Positions 51,885 through 63,449 of a DNA stretch of 64,000 nt are shown here, piece by piece. The notes under the pieces were generated by a model. The model ran no database searches and had not been told where the DNA came from. It saw only the letters and a list, made by a program, of their open reading frames with translations. This stretch comes from Anolis sagrei (Eukaryota; Chordata; Lepidosauria; Squamata; Anolidae). Both the position numbers and the translations under genes were made by a program. Location of the stretch: the NCBI RefSeq assembly GCF_037176765.1, contig NC_090021.1, positions 194,785,378 to 194,849,377 of the forward strand, written 5' to 3'. Position 1 is the stretch's first letter. The number at the start of each line of letters is the position of its first letter.

Positions 51885-52491
51885 ATTTGACCCAATTCTA
51901 TCCTTGGTGGGGTTCAGAATGCTCTTTGATTGTAGGTGAACTATAAATCCTAGCAACCACAACTCCCAAATATCAAGGTGTGTTTTCCCCAAACTCCACC
52001 AGTGTATACATTTGGTCATATTGAGCATTCGTGCCAAGTTTGGTCCAGATCCATCCTTGAGTCCAGAATGTTCTCTGGATGTAGGTGAACAACAACTCCA
52101 AAAGTCCAGGTCAGTGCCCACCAAACCCTTCCAGTATTTTCTGTTGGTCCTGGGAGTTCTGTGTGCCTAGTTTGGTCCAATTCCATCGTTGGTGGAGTTC
52201 AGAATGCTCTTTGATTGTAGGTGAACTATCAATCCCAGTAACTACAACTCCCAAATGACAAAATCAGTCCCCACACCTCCAACCCCACCAGTATTCAAAT
52301 GTGGGTGTATTGGGTATTTGTGCCAAGTAAATAAAAATACATCCTACATATCAGATATTTACATGATGATTCCTAACAGTAGCAACATTACAGTCGTGAA
52401 GTACCAACGAAAATAATGTTATGTTTGGGGGTCATCACAAGGTGAAGAACTGGATGAAGGAGTTGCACATTGGGAAGGTTGGGAAACACTG
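51885..52491 (+). mobile_element. hAT-like non-autonomous element, copy A
   Basis: The body contains repeated words 'gttcagaatgctctttgatt', 'gtaggtgaactat', 'caactcccaaat' and 'ggagttctgtgtgcc'. The right end 'gggaaggttgggaaacactg' is the reverse complement of the left end of copy B. Inner blocks repeat within the element. The left end is unclear. Confidence 0.65.
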
Positions 52492-52549
52492 GTTTAACCC
52501 ATTACGCCACCTAACATTGAGATAAGGAGACCCCACCTGGGTTGTGGAC

Positions 52550-53690
52550 CCACAGTTTCAAAAGCAGTGCTTTCGACTACTAAGGGCAGCTCCGAGGAGC
52601 ACTGCGGGTCCCTAGGTTTCCCTCTGTGTCCCCTTTCCCTCTCGCCTTCCAACTTGTAAACAAAAGCGTGGCAGAGAGACAATGCCTGGCTTCAAGGACC
52701 CTCCTCTGAAGCAGGTGCCATTCATGACAGCCTCCCCAATTTGCTGAAAACCCACCTGCTCTTCCAAGGGGACAACCTTGGCTTGGCCGAGGAGGAGGAG
52801 GAGGAGAGGAGGTCCAGTTGGGAAGGAAGGAAGAAAACAAAGGCGAGCAGGACCCTGAGATTGCCAGGAGTCGCCTGCAAGCCCCCCTCCGCCGCCCCGA
52901 AGGAGCCAAATGGGGCGTGGAGCAGGGAGGGAACGCCTCCTCGTCTTCCTCCCCCTCAGCAAGACCCACACGGGGGTCCCTTGGCTTCTCACAGCCCAGA
53001 CAACACTAGGGTCCCTTGGCTTGAGGAGCCATCAAGGGCAAGGAAACGTCAGGGCACATGGAAGGAAAGCTGTGGGGAAAGCGAGCATGCTCCCTTCTCC
53101 CTTTCCCTTCTGCTCCCTTCCCCTCTTTGGGTGTCCCAGCACCAGCCTTGCCTTCCTTCTGAAGACCAGAAACTAAAATTACAACTCCCGTGCTCCCCAC
53201 AGCATGGCTTGTCAAAGTGTTGCCCGACTCCATGACTTGGAGGCAACCCCGTGGAGGCAAACTTGGGCCAAGCTGGGAAGTCGCAATTGCGCTCCCGTTA
53301 CTACTTGTCGGGCGCTGCTTCGAGCCTCTTCTCTTCTCCCGAACCACAGCTGAGGGAGGGAAACAGCACGAGTGGGAGGCTTCCAGGGGAGGGCTGCTGC
53401 CCAGGAGGGGAGGGGAGGGGAGGGGAGGGAGCCGCCTTGGGACCCCCCTCGGACCATCTTTGGAAGGGACGAGCAGCTGCAAACAGGCGGAGCAGATGGG
53501 GCTGGGCGCCTCCTATTTTGGTGCCCCAGCTGGCGCCCAACCCCAGCTTAAGCCTTGCCTCCCAACAAGGTCATCCCAGAGACAGAGAGATGCAGCCTGC
53601 CCTCCTCCACCACATCTCCTTTCCTCCTCCTCCTGATCCCAGGAGAGAAAGGGGATCCGTCCCTTTAAAAGCGCTTGCTGGAAGTTGCCA
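52550..53690 (-). promoter_or_regulatory. KLHL23: GC-rich region, probable KLHL23 promoter
   Basis: A GC-rich island with many CpGs lies 1.5-2.7 kb upstream of the KLHL23 coding exon. A minus-strand donor AGCAG|GTGGGT at 52756 could end a noncoding first exon. Overlapping ORFs in all frames reflect base composition and not genes. A G-run array lies at 53406-53429. Confidence 0.45.
53406..53429 (+). other. G-quadruplex-type G-run array
   Basis: Four to five GGGG blocks separated by single A residues stand in the GC-rich region upstream of KLHL23. The pattern fits a strong intrastrand G4 on the plus strand, which is the KLHL23 template strand. Confidence 0.7.
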
Positions 53691-53703
53691 GCATTGGCTA
53701 AAT

Positions 53704-54725
53704 CAGGGTTTCTCAACCTTCCTAATGCCGCCATCCCCTTAATACACTTCCTCATGTTGTAATGACCCCCAACCATACAATTATTCTCGTTGCTACTTCA
53801 TAACTGTAATTTTGCTACTGTTACGAATCATCATGTAAATATCTGATATTTATTTATTTACGACATTCTTAAGCTGCCCTTTTCACCTTGAATGGCACTT
53901 AGAGCGTCTTACAATATGTAAATACAAAATATTATATTATTACCATAGACCGATATTAGTATTATATATTACTATATTGTACTATACCATTATAGTGTAA
54001 TATTATTATGCAGGATGTATTTTCATTCACTGAACCAAATTTGACACAAATGGCCAATACGCCCAGATTTGAATACTGGTGGGGCTGGGATTGATTTTGT
54101 AATTGCTGGGATTTATAGTTCGCCTACAATCAAAGAACATTCTGAACTCCACCAACAATAGAATTGAACCAAATTTGGCACACAGAACTCCCATGACCAT
54201 CAGACCCTTTTGATGGGCATTGACCTTGAGTTTTGGAGTTGTTGTTCACCTCCATCCAGAGAGCACTGTGCACGCAAACAATGATAGATCTGAACCCAAT
54301 TTTGCACAAATACTTAATATGCCCAATGTGAACACTGGTGGTTTGGGAAAAATGGATTTGACATTTGGGAGTTGTAGTTGCTAGAATTTATAGTTCACCT
54401 ACAATCAAAGTGCATTCTGAACTCCACCAACGATGTAATTGAACCAGATCTGGCACACAGAACTCCCATGACCAACAGAAAACACTGGAAGGGTTTGGTG
54501 GGCATTGACCTTGAGTTTTGGAATTGTAGTTCACCTCCATCCAGAGAGCACTGTGGACTCAAACAATGATAGATCTGAACCAAACTTGGCACGAATACTC
54601 AGTATTCCCAAATGTGAACACTGGTGGAGTTTGGGAAAAATAGACTTGACATTTGGAAATTGTAGTTGCTGGGATTTATAATTCACTTACAAAGAGCATT
54701 CTGAAACCCACAAACTTCCCACACA
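53704..54725 (-). mobile_element. hAT-like non-autonomous element, copy B
   Basis: The left end 'cagggtttctcaaccttcct' and the words 'catgttgtaatgacccccaa', 'cctacaatcaaagaacattc' and 'gcacacagaactcccatgac' show the same family as copy A, in the opposite orientation. A LINE tail (about 53845-54000) interrupts it. The block around 'tccagagagcactgtg' and 'caatgatagatctgaac' occurs twice in tandem (54255 and 54540). Confidence 0.7.
53845..54000 (-). repeat. LINE 3' tail inside copy B
   Basis: After 'gatatttatttatttacgac' come 'aagctgcccttttcaccttg' and 'aatggcacttagagcg', an antisense LINE 3' stem, then an AT-rich stretch with repeated 'tatta'. It separates two parts of the hAT-like element. 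Confidence 0.55.
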
Positions 54726-54805
54726 GAACCCCCCTGCCTTGAAGGGAGTCACTGGCATGAGCCTCCCTCCAGCCTTACATGCTCTTCCTCACCCCACACA
54801 TGTGC

Positions 54806-54990
54806 ACCACTTTAGCTACCATGACTAGCTATGGAATGCTGGGAGGTGTAGTTTTTCAAGGTTTGTAGTCTTTTTTGGCACTGAAAGTGCTGGTGCCTCA
54901 CCAAAGTACAACTGCCAGGATTCCATAGAATCTAACCATGGCAGTTAGTGTTGTCAAATTGTATTAATTCTACAGTGTAGGTGCACCCAT
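54806..54990. mobile_element. MITE of the 'tgtagaattaatgc' family
   Basis: It has the pair 'ctatggaatgctgggaggtg' and 'gccaggattccatagaatct' and ends 'ttctacagtgtaggtgcacc'. It is nearly complete. Confidence 0.7.
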
Positions 54991-55825
54991 GGAGGGGATT
55001 CTGAGTGCACACTTTTGGCGTGTACATTTAATAAGCTAAACGATACTAATTTCAGATCTTAACTATGAAAGCAGAAAATTAGAAACCCATGATTCCATGA
55101 ACCTACCTACAACAGCTTTCCCTTCGTTGTTTTGTTAACCTTTGGTTTTAGATCACTGCTGAGAAGAGAGAATTTGACAAAGAGGGAAGTGCATTTTGCC
55201 AAAGGCTTCCATCAGGAACCTTTCAGTTACACCCACCACCTTTTTATAAAGTTACAAGGAGCAGCTGTGATTTCCCAGCAGAAAAAAAAGATGGGTGGCA
55301 ACCAACCGGTAAGAGATAGCCCCATCATTGGATTACTCTCTAAGCTGCTTGAGTCTTTGAGAAGCAAGCACTGCATTTTTAAAAAATCAGTCCATTTGCA
55401 TGGTTTTGATACTAATTTTAAATATTTCTTAAGCCAGTGAGCTCAAGCCAAGTCTATTTTTACTCTGCCATTTTAGCACATTTTAATATGTTGTGAATTT
55501 CCTATGTTTCTGAGATAGAGGGGGTCATAGAGGGGGAAGGAGCAGAAAGAATAGATAATTTCCACCACTTAGAGAGGGCTCAACATGGCAAAGCAAAAAG
55601 GGAAAATAGCTTGCTTTCATAAGCTCAGCCATGTTGCCCACATCAAGTGTACTATGCCACAGAATTCAGTGGGAACCATTAAGAATCAAGACAGTTCTGC
55701 GACTTATATCATCTTTTATCTGCACAGCATCACTTTGGGTACTATTTCCTAAACTTATTGAGTCTGGTTGAGCACAGCAAAGGAGCAGGTGGAAGCACAA
55801 AAATGCTGGGAACTGGCTTTTTTTT
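54991..55825. other. intergenic stretch without recognised feature
   Basis: An open frame of 102 codons on the plus strand (55132-55440) shows no similarity I know and no splice or codon sign of a gene. I see no repeat family in it. Confidence 0.5.
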
Positions 55826-56070
55826 AATCGTGTCAGGAGCAACTTGAGAAATTGCAAGTCACTTCTGGTGTGAGAGAATTGGCCGTCTGCAAAGACATGG
55901 CCCAGGGGACACCCGGATGTTTTACCATGCTGTAGGAGGCTTCTTTCACATCCCCACATGGGAAGCTGGAGCTGACAGGAGCTCACCCCATCTTGCACAT
56001 TCAAACCACCAACCTTCAGCTCAGCAGTTCAGCCAGCACAAGGGTTTAACACATTGCGCCACCATGGCTC
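55826..56070 (-). mobile_element. tRNA-derived SINE, nearly full length
   Basis: The antisense order '(t)n aatcgtgtcaggagcaactt' to 'cattgcgccaccatggctc' matches the SINE at 14710. It is more diverged than the copies at 14710 and 22836, and I found no clear target duplication. Confidence 0.85.
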
Positions 56071-59040
56071 AAGACATATAACAGATGTTCAGAAAGAAGG
56101 CCAAGACTTAGCAATGTTCAGCTTCACAAAAACACAAAACAGCCTTTTTGTAGTAATTATACAGTGCCAATAAAATCCTTTTCCACAATTTCCTTAGCCT
56201 GATAAGGCAAAAAATTATACTGCAACAGAAATGGATGAAAATTGAAGAGGACATGGACTAGTTTTAGATTATTCCAGAATTTGTTTTATTATTTTAACAA
56301 TAACTCTTACCTCGCTTAAGGTTAATGGCACTGAAATATAAGTATTTTAAACCACAGTATAAATGTATTCTTATTTTCAGAAGCATTGCCCAAGGAATAA
56401 TTTTTTAAGACTGAGAAATTCTTCTTGCACATATCGCATAGTTCTTTTACAATGACTGAGTGCAAAAGCCTCTAACCATGTTCATGGAACAACACCTTTG
56501 TACATCAGATTTATTTATATATGTAAACATATCTTGCTCCCTTCTGTTACAAGTATATGTTAATATCAAGCCAAATATTTGACATTGCAATGTAGTTACT
56601 TAATAAAATATTTAATTAATTATTATTGATACAAGCACTGATCTTTAAATACAAAATACTACAAAACAGGATAAATTACAGTTATGTCTTTGTCATTTCA
56701 AAACAATATATAGACTCCAAAAGCTGCAGCAGGCACATTGTATTCAAACAAAACAACGTCAGTGAAAGCTGGATTTTCACAAATATTTATTGCTCACTGT
56801 ACCAAGCCCTTTAGCTTCAAAATTTGAATTTTAGAAGACAGATAATGAAACTCTTGAAAAAGAGGATTGCCATGAAAGAACTGGAAGCTAGTCAACAGCT
56901 ATCTTTTTAGTTTTTACGCTCCACAGTTTTCATTGCCACTTTCAAAACATACATATACTAAATATGCTTTTCCACATATTCAATAAAAACATTAACACAA
57001 TCATTTTTTCACAATAGGAGAAAGATTAATGTAACACAATATATTACATGTTTAAAAACCTTCATTAAAAACAAATAATTTTTTAAATGGTGAGAAAATG
57101 GATTAGAAACTCTTGGCGATACTCTCACAGGTATTAGCAAAGATACATATGGTGCCTCAGTAACACAAACATCTTAGGAAAATCCTAATTTGAAATGTAT
57201 GGCTGCAGATTTATATGCACTTGCATGGAAGTAAGTCCCATTGAACTTCAAAGTAAACCTGTATGATCTATCTCTCTGCAACTGCTAAAAGATGTGTAAT
57301 TTCCAGATCACTTCCTTCTGGTAAGGTCTCATAAACACTTGCAATGTCTTGGTGAGAAACCTTGGCACAGAGCTGTTTGAATACTTGCAATGACTATCCC
57401 TAGTATTTTGGTCAGATGCATTAAATCTACTGTTTTCTCAAAGTGACTATTTCTTCTTTTATTTTCCTTTTTCTTTCTATTGAAAGATAAAATACAAACT
57501 GGTTGCTTATTCTATCCAAAGATTGTGATCTGTGTCGACACTAGTTGACTCTTTATTAAACTTATCAGCATTTTTTTGATAAGTTTGGAGATGCGGCAAA
57601 ATTAGTTTGAAGTCTTTGCTAACCTTTCTGCACTCAGTTTTAAGTAAGGTGGTGTCCAACGGCACTCCGTGTAGTCATGCTAGCCACATGACCTAGGAGG
57701 TGTTTATGGACAATGCCGGCTCTTCGGCTTAGAAATGGAGATTAGCAACACACGCGAGTCGGACACTTCTAGACTTAATATCAAGGGGAAACCTTTATTT
57801 TTGCTAGTATCTAACTAGGGAAACAACTGGGCCCCTTGCTGTTCAATAAACACTATCAAAGAAACTACTATTTCGGTGAATACCCTGGGTGCTGAAGCCA
57901 GATTGAAGGACAAGTGCCCTGAGTTGATCGTGACTGCCTATGTGATCGAAACATAAGCTTCTCATAAATCTACTGATAGCAAGTAATCACTCAGTTTCAA
58001 ACTATCTAAAATTGTTTGCAATGTCTCCACCTTGAACCTCCAATCTTGCACATAGGAGTTCAAGGGAAGTATATTTATTTCACTGCATCTTTGGCTGTGA
58101 ATTCCTCACAGTGCATTTGCATAGTAAGGATGAGTAAAAAAATGAAAGTACAAAGTAAATGTTGCTCCTATTTGTTCCTTACTGATACTGCCTGTGCATT
58201 ACATCACCTGTAGCTTTTTGACCAATTAATCTGATACTGATACAGAATGGTGATAATTATTGACTAAATGGAAGAGTATCTGTTAAATGGGAGGAGAGAC
58301 AGCTGCCATGCTGTACAGATGTGCAAGAAACCTTTTGTTACACACAAAATAATTGTCTACAATAAATTATATGATGAGATTATGAAGAAATGTCTTCTTA
58401 CTTACATACAATGAAGGTATTTAGATACCTTGCCGATAATAGGGATCTTAGGGTAAGGACATAAATGTGCTGGTAAGAATAAAAACCAAAACCACATTTC
58501 ATTTAGGTCAACAAAAATTCACCCATATGCCTTTAGACAAAATTAACGGATGGACAGAAAATTACTGCTGCTGAAAGTGGGATACCATAGCCCAGTCTTG
58601 GCTTGTGGCAATCTAATCTTTTCACTTTCTACCAGTGGTTTTTGCCATTTTGCAGAATTTGAGCAATTTTTTTATTTATAGAAAATAATATTCTGAAAAG
58701 TAGTTACCTACATTTTCTTGACCTGTAAACTATTAGAGGAGACCTAATTTGTCATAAAACAGACCATATTGCTCCTTTATATAGATGTTACATAGCAACT
58801 ACATTTGACAATTACTTTGGCATCTGTTTCATTCATTATGTTCCTCCCCGTTTTCAAGTCCACTTCCCATCCATCCCATCTCCCTTCAATTACTGACTAC
58901 GTAGAAGGGAAGACAATGAATTAAAGTGGTGTAAACAAAGTGTTAAATTTTCTAACATTCAGAGGGAAATGATCCTACCATACATAGATCAAAATAGCAG
59001 CACCATTTTATTTACTGTTTATCGCCATTACTAAGAACTA
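56071..59040 (-). other. PHOSPHO2: PHOSPHO2 downstream region / 3' UTR
   Basis: AT-rich sequence downstream of the PHOSPHO2 stop codon. A minus-strand AATAAA lies only 29 nt after the stop (59007-59012). The Sauria SINE piece (57641-57803) is the only clear repeat. How far the 3' UTR goes is not visible. Confidence 0.5.
57641..57803 (+). mobile_element. Sauria SINE, 3' part
   Basis: It contains the Sauria SINE signature words 'gtagtcatgctagccacatg', 'gacctaggaggtgtttatgg', 'ccggctcttcggcttagaaa' and 'agacttaatatcaaggggaa' with an 'acctttattttt' end. The tRNA-derived head is missing. Sauria SINEs are squamate-specific and end in a Bov-B LINE-like tail, which supports the assignment to a lizard or snake. 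Confidence 0.88.
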
Positions 59041-59763
59041 TCATTTTATAAGCAACTCTAAATATTCCAGTATCTCCATGCCAGATGACCAGCTGACAAC
59101 TGATGCCTCCACAGGAATAAGTTTTTGAGACAACTGAGAAATCATGTTCTCCAGCGTATATCCATGTCTTGGCATAACAATGTCATTCTTTTTCAAATAC
59201 ATTACTGGGCACAGATCATTCCCGCCATCACCTATATATATAATTTGTGAGTACTTCATACTTGAAGTTAAACGGGTTTCTACAAATTCTTCTAAGACTT
59301 TTCTTTTGCAGAGGTTGACAGGGCACTTTACACAATCATGAATGTGACAATTCTGTACAGTAAGATAGCCACTGCCATCAAAGCTTGCAGGATTTGTAAA
59401 CACGTTATCAAACAGGTGAGAGACATTAGCGGCTTTTAAAATCCAATCAATAAATACTGCATTGGAATCTGAAATAATTATGCAGTCAAAAAAGTCTTTG
59501 TGTTTACCAATAAAATCCAGGAGATCTTTCATTCCTGCAGTGAAAGGGAGTGTTGTCATAGTCCTTTTCATCTCTTCTTCTTTCACTCCATTGTCTCCCA
59601 GGTATCTGAAGACTCTGCCCATATATTCCGTCCAATGTCCTTTTTTATAGGAATGTTTTATTTCATCAGGAAGTTTTGAAGCAGGCGCACATTTCACAAT
59701 CCAGGTATCAGTGTTTTCATCTACAACTGTATGGTCAAAATCAAACACCAGAAGAAGCTTCAT
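59041..59763 (-). CDS. PHOSPHO2: PHOSPHO2, HAD-family phosphatase
   Basis: A single coding exon gives 240 residues (human 241). The HAD motifs are intact: DFDHT (8-12) with the nucleophile D8, ISDSN (97-101) as motif II, and GDGGND (178-183) with acidic metal ligands. Cysteines in CPVNLCKRK fit the family. Human PHOSPHO2 is a relative of phosphoethanolamine/phosphocholine phosphatase PHOSPHO1 and acts on pyridoxal 5'-phosphate in vitro. The first ATG is preceded by an AG acceptor (exon from 59783), so the 5' UTR is spliced. The gene lies 8 kb upstream of KLHL23 on the same strand, the same order as in human, where a PHOSPHO2-KLHL23 read-through transcript is known. Confidence 0.96.
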   Translation of the reverse strand: MKLLLVFDFDHTVVDENTDTWIVKCAPASKLPDEIKHSYKKGHWTEYMGRVFRYLGDNGVKEEEMKRTMTTLPFTAGMKDLLDFIGKHKDFFDCIIISDSNAVFIDWILKAANVSHLFDNVFTNPASFDGSGYLTVQNCHIHDCVKCPVNLCKRKVLEEFVETRLTSSMKYSQIIYIGDGGNDLCPVMYLKKNDIVMPRHGYTLENMISQLSQKLIPVEASVVSWSSGMEILEYLELLIK

Positions 59764-59824
59764 TGCTGTTGAATGAATGAACCCTGAAAATGAGGAGAAT
59801 GTGTTTAGGTGCTATGTATAACCA

Positions 59825-60010
59825 CATTTTTAAAAACATTTATGAAATGTATACCCCATCTTTCCCCAGTCAAGGGTCCAAGGCAGCTTACAACCATTAC
59901 AAACATACAATATAAAAATTACAAACAAGTTACAACCATAAATATTAGCAAATGCTTTAAAACATTAATTAAAACCCCAATAAAATACATTAAAAACCAC
60001 CCTGATAATA
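59825..60010 (-). repeat. LINE 3' tail, antisense
   Basis: The words 'gtataccccatctttcccca' and 'gtccaaggcagcttacaacc' followed by an A-rich stretch ending 'aataaaatacattaaaaacc' are an antisense LINE 3' end. Confidence 0.55.
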
Positions 60011-60673
60011 TGTAATGAAGTCGAAGAGCCTTCCTATAATTATATTACAGTTTGATGATGGCCTTGGAAAGATTAAAAAAATAATAGTATACTTGTTCAT
60101 TATCTTAGAAAAAAATATTCTGTCAGGAAAATAAACTTGTACCTTACTCTCAGATCAGGCTACAACCTCAGCATTTTACTATGTTTTTCAAAGTAATAAG
60201 AATTTACGAGACACTGAATTCTGTAAAACCACAAAGTGTTTGGATAAAAGATTGAATCAGGAATAAGAAGAACTGGGTTCAAACCTTTATTTGCTCTTAG
60301 CCTAACCGAGCTCACGGGACTGTTGTAAAGATGAGAACCACATATGTGGAGCTTCTTGGAAGAAAACTGGGATACATAAAATGAAATAATACCATAGTTC
60401 ACTGAATCTAAGGTGTCACAGAAGGTAAGGTGCACCCTGTTTTGTTTTGGTAAAAGCAATCTTCTTTGATCATTTTAAAAGAATTTTCTCTACCAGCACA
60501 ATACTTTATTTTTGCTTCCACCTGGAAATCATCTTGTTTGCACAAGTCTATTTTTTTTAGCTCTATGTACCTGCTGGGGAGGTGGCAGCAGCAACAGGAA
60601 GTGGCACTTAGCTCAAGAAGACCAGTAAATACACAGAAAATTGCACAATAAAAATAAAATTAAAGAAACCCTA

Positions 60674-60733
60674 AAGAAGAAGAAGAAGAAGAAGAAGAAG
60701 AAGAAGAAGAAGAAGAAGAAGAAGAAGAAGAAG
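60674..60733. repeat. AAG (GAA/TTC) triplet repeat, 20 units
   Basis: Twenty uninterrupted AAG units are followed by a few ACG units. The purine strand is on plus, so a minus-strand transcript carries UUC repeats. It lies about 0.9 kb upstream of the PHOSPHO2 coding exon, probably in its intron. Confidence 0.92.
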
Positions 60734-63109
60734 ACGACGACCAGTAAACAGCTGTCTGGCTAAGGAGAAAATTGGGAGGGGGGACTGCAAGAGGTGTTCG
60801 GAGCTGTGGCCTTCTTTCTCCTCTCACAAAGTCAAGACGGTTCCAAACAAAATAAAATGGCAAATCTAAGATGCCATTGAATCCACGGCACACCCCATTT
60901 TGAGGCCCCTTAATGGGAAAAAGTGTGCCTTAGATTTAATGATATACAGTAAATAATGAATTGGTTAAAATCCAAGTATTTTCGATCCCTTATGCGTTTC
61001 AAATGCAGAACAAATTATGACCATATAGAAAGTATGGCTTAAAATCACTAGGGTGTAATATACACAAAAGCATATTATTAAATGTGTATAGTATACACTA
61101 TATACACACAGACACAAAACAACAACACACAGCAAGTTGCATTTCTTTTTGAAGTGTCACAGTAGTGTTTGTGGTTTCTATTGAAATAGGCTAAAATAGC
61201 AAACTACTCTAGTGATAAAATGCAAGTTAAATTAATAAGTTTAGTTTACAAAGTAGTTCTCAGACCAAACACAACTTATGGTATTTGGTTAAAATTTAAG
61301 ATTATGCAATTAGCTTCTGAAAATCAGTATTTTTTTCTCAATATAGCAGCAGTAGTTTTTTTAAAAAGGGAAAACAATCTAACGTGCAACAACACAATGG
61401 TACTCACTGGTTGACAGATGTTTGAAACCCGAATTCATTGAAGGGTCTCAAGATTAAAAGTGGTGAATGTATTTCAGTTTTGTTCCAACATAAATGCAGG
61501 GCACTTTACAATGGCTGCACATAAAGAAAGATGAAAAGACTTACATTTTCCTCCTGTCCTCACTGTGTTTCAAGGCACTAAGGACGAAATACATCATTTT
61601 ATACTTGGAACAGTCCTGTGAGGGCGGGTAGGCTTACAGGACTGGACTAGTTTAAAACCATCTGTAAAGGATTTGGTCTTTCACAATTTATAAAAAAGCA
61701 CAATGTAATGATAAACACTGCTCCAATCATATTGGATAGATCCTGCATTGTATTACTAATTGCTAGTGGCTGCTTTTTAAAGTCTCCTTATCAAATGAGT
61801 CGCTGAATCCTTCTGCGCCTTTTCTCAGAAAAACTTTCCCAATAACTTAAAAAATGACATAAAATGCTTAGACAGCTGCTGGAAACCTTATAGTATATAT
61901 CCTTGATTATATTTCATATTTCTGTGGATTTTAATTTTCAACAAAAAACATGTGAGAACACAACATACCTAAATAAATATTGTTTCTGATACTGACTGGA
62001 TATGGGAACACAGAGCTCAGGTGATGCCGTAATCCTAACAGTGTTTGCTTTTTTAAATTATAATTTTAGCACATATTCACACAGTTTAGTTGTTCATTAC
62101 AGTAAAGGGATGAAAAAATTGTGAATGTGATTAGTTTCGAGGCTACATAACATAAAACCAGTGCAAGAAAAAAAGGAACAGGTTCTGACAATAGTTTTAA
62201 GGTGAGACAGTTCATAGTGAACTTTGCCTTGCTTTTTACATTCTTCGCAGACAGTTGTTAATCCCCACTAATGGAAACTACCTGAAATAAATATCCTTAC
62301 CCTCCAAAGTCCCTGCAATCTCTGTAGCAAATGCTACTTACATTTTGGGATGAAAAATTCACTATGGAAGTAAACAGTGACAGGCTGAGGGCAAGCAGTG
62401 TTCCTCATTCAGATGGTGATTTGTTTTTCCAAAGCAGTAGATAAGGTGAACAAGTGATTTTATTCTGTGGAGAAAAGATAGAAGATGCCTGATTAGCTAT
62501 CTAACCGTAACTGATTCTCATCCAAGGTGATACTTGCTACTCATCACTAAACTAATGCAAAAGGAGCCAAATGCCCATCTAGTTCAGCACCCTGCTTGCC
62601 ATAGAGCCCAACGGGTTGGTTCTGGGAATTCAGAAAACAGGACATTAGTGCAAGTGCATCCTCCATCTGGACACCACAGTAACTGGTATAACACACACTA
62701 TTTCCCATATTGGAGGTAATATATAGCACATTGAGGGAATTCTGGCATATAAATACTATATAATAAAATAAAAATAAATATCTACCAAGGGTATACAAAT
62801 AATATATTACCTACCTCTGACAGCAAAAACCCAAGGACCCCATCGTAAGATTTGTGTTTTAAAATGTCAATTAGAGCAGGTAGGTTTTATTGATGAAGAC
62901 CTTCAGTCCCCAGCAAGATATGATTAAGGAACATTTTATTCCTAGGGAGTTTATTAACATGGTTTGCCTTGTGCAAAGTGGGGATTCGCAGAGTGAAAAT
63001 TAGGGAGAGCATCTGTTCCTGTGTAGAAGAGGGCATTTCAGCAGGTATTGCTGGTCAGGCAGCCAGGCACCAAGTGACATTGGCTGAAACGCCCTCTTCT
63101 ACACAGCCA

Positions 63110-63400
63110 TTAAAACAAAGCTTTCCAAACACTTCATGCTGATGACACACTTTTTAGACATGTATCATTTCACAACACAGGAATTCAGTTTTACTAGCAA
63201 ATCGGAGGTTAAAGAAACCCCTTATAAGCAATAAAAACAAATACATAAGTTGTAATAATGAGATGTATGGGGACACAACATATCTCAAGAAAAGGTTTTT
63301 AAAAATATGATTTATTGCTTGTTTCACAAAGACTCAGAGGTTTCTCATAATGTTCATTGCAGCCAGCACACAGCTCAGCCTTAAAAGGTATAGTTTATTG
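63110..63400. repeat. interspersed repeat of unknown class
   Basis: The part 63210-63350 shares long words with 17840-18000: 'atgtatggggacacaacata', 'atatgatttattgctt' and 'ccccttat/ccccttac'. Its left part has 'ctgatgacacactttttaga'. Two dispersed copies show that it is a repeat; the class is not clear. Confidence 0.6.
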
Positions 63401-63449
63401 TTGTGTGCCTTCAAATAATTTCTGACTTCTGGCGACTCTAAGGTGAAAT

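Noticed and set aside
52580-53776. Many overlapping long ORFs in all frames at 52.6-53.8 kb
   Set aside because: They overlap each other on both strands, are low-complexity, and lie in a GC-rich region where stops are rare. No domain is recognisable.
55132-55440. A 102-codon ORF between KLHL23 and PHOSPHO2
   Set aside because: No homology I recognise, no splice context, and the length is within chance for this much sequence.
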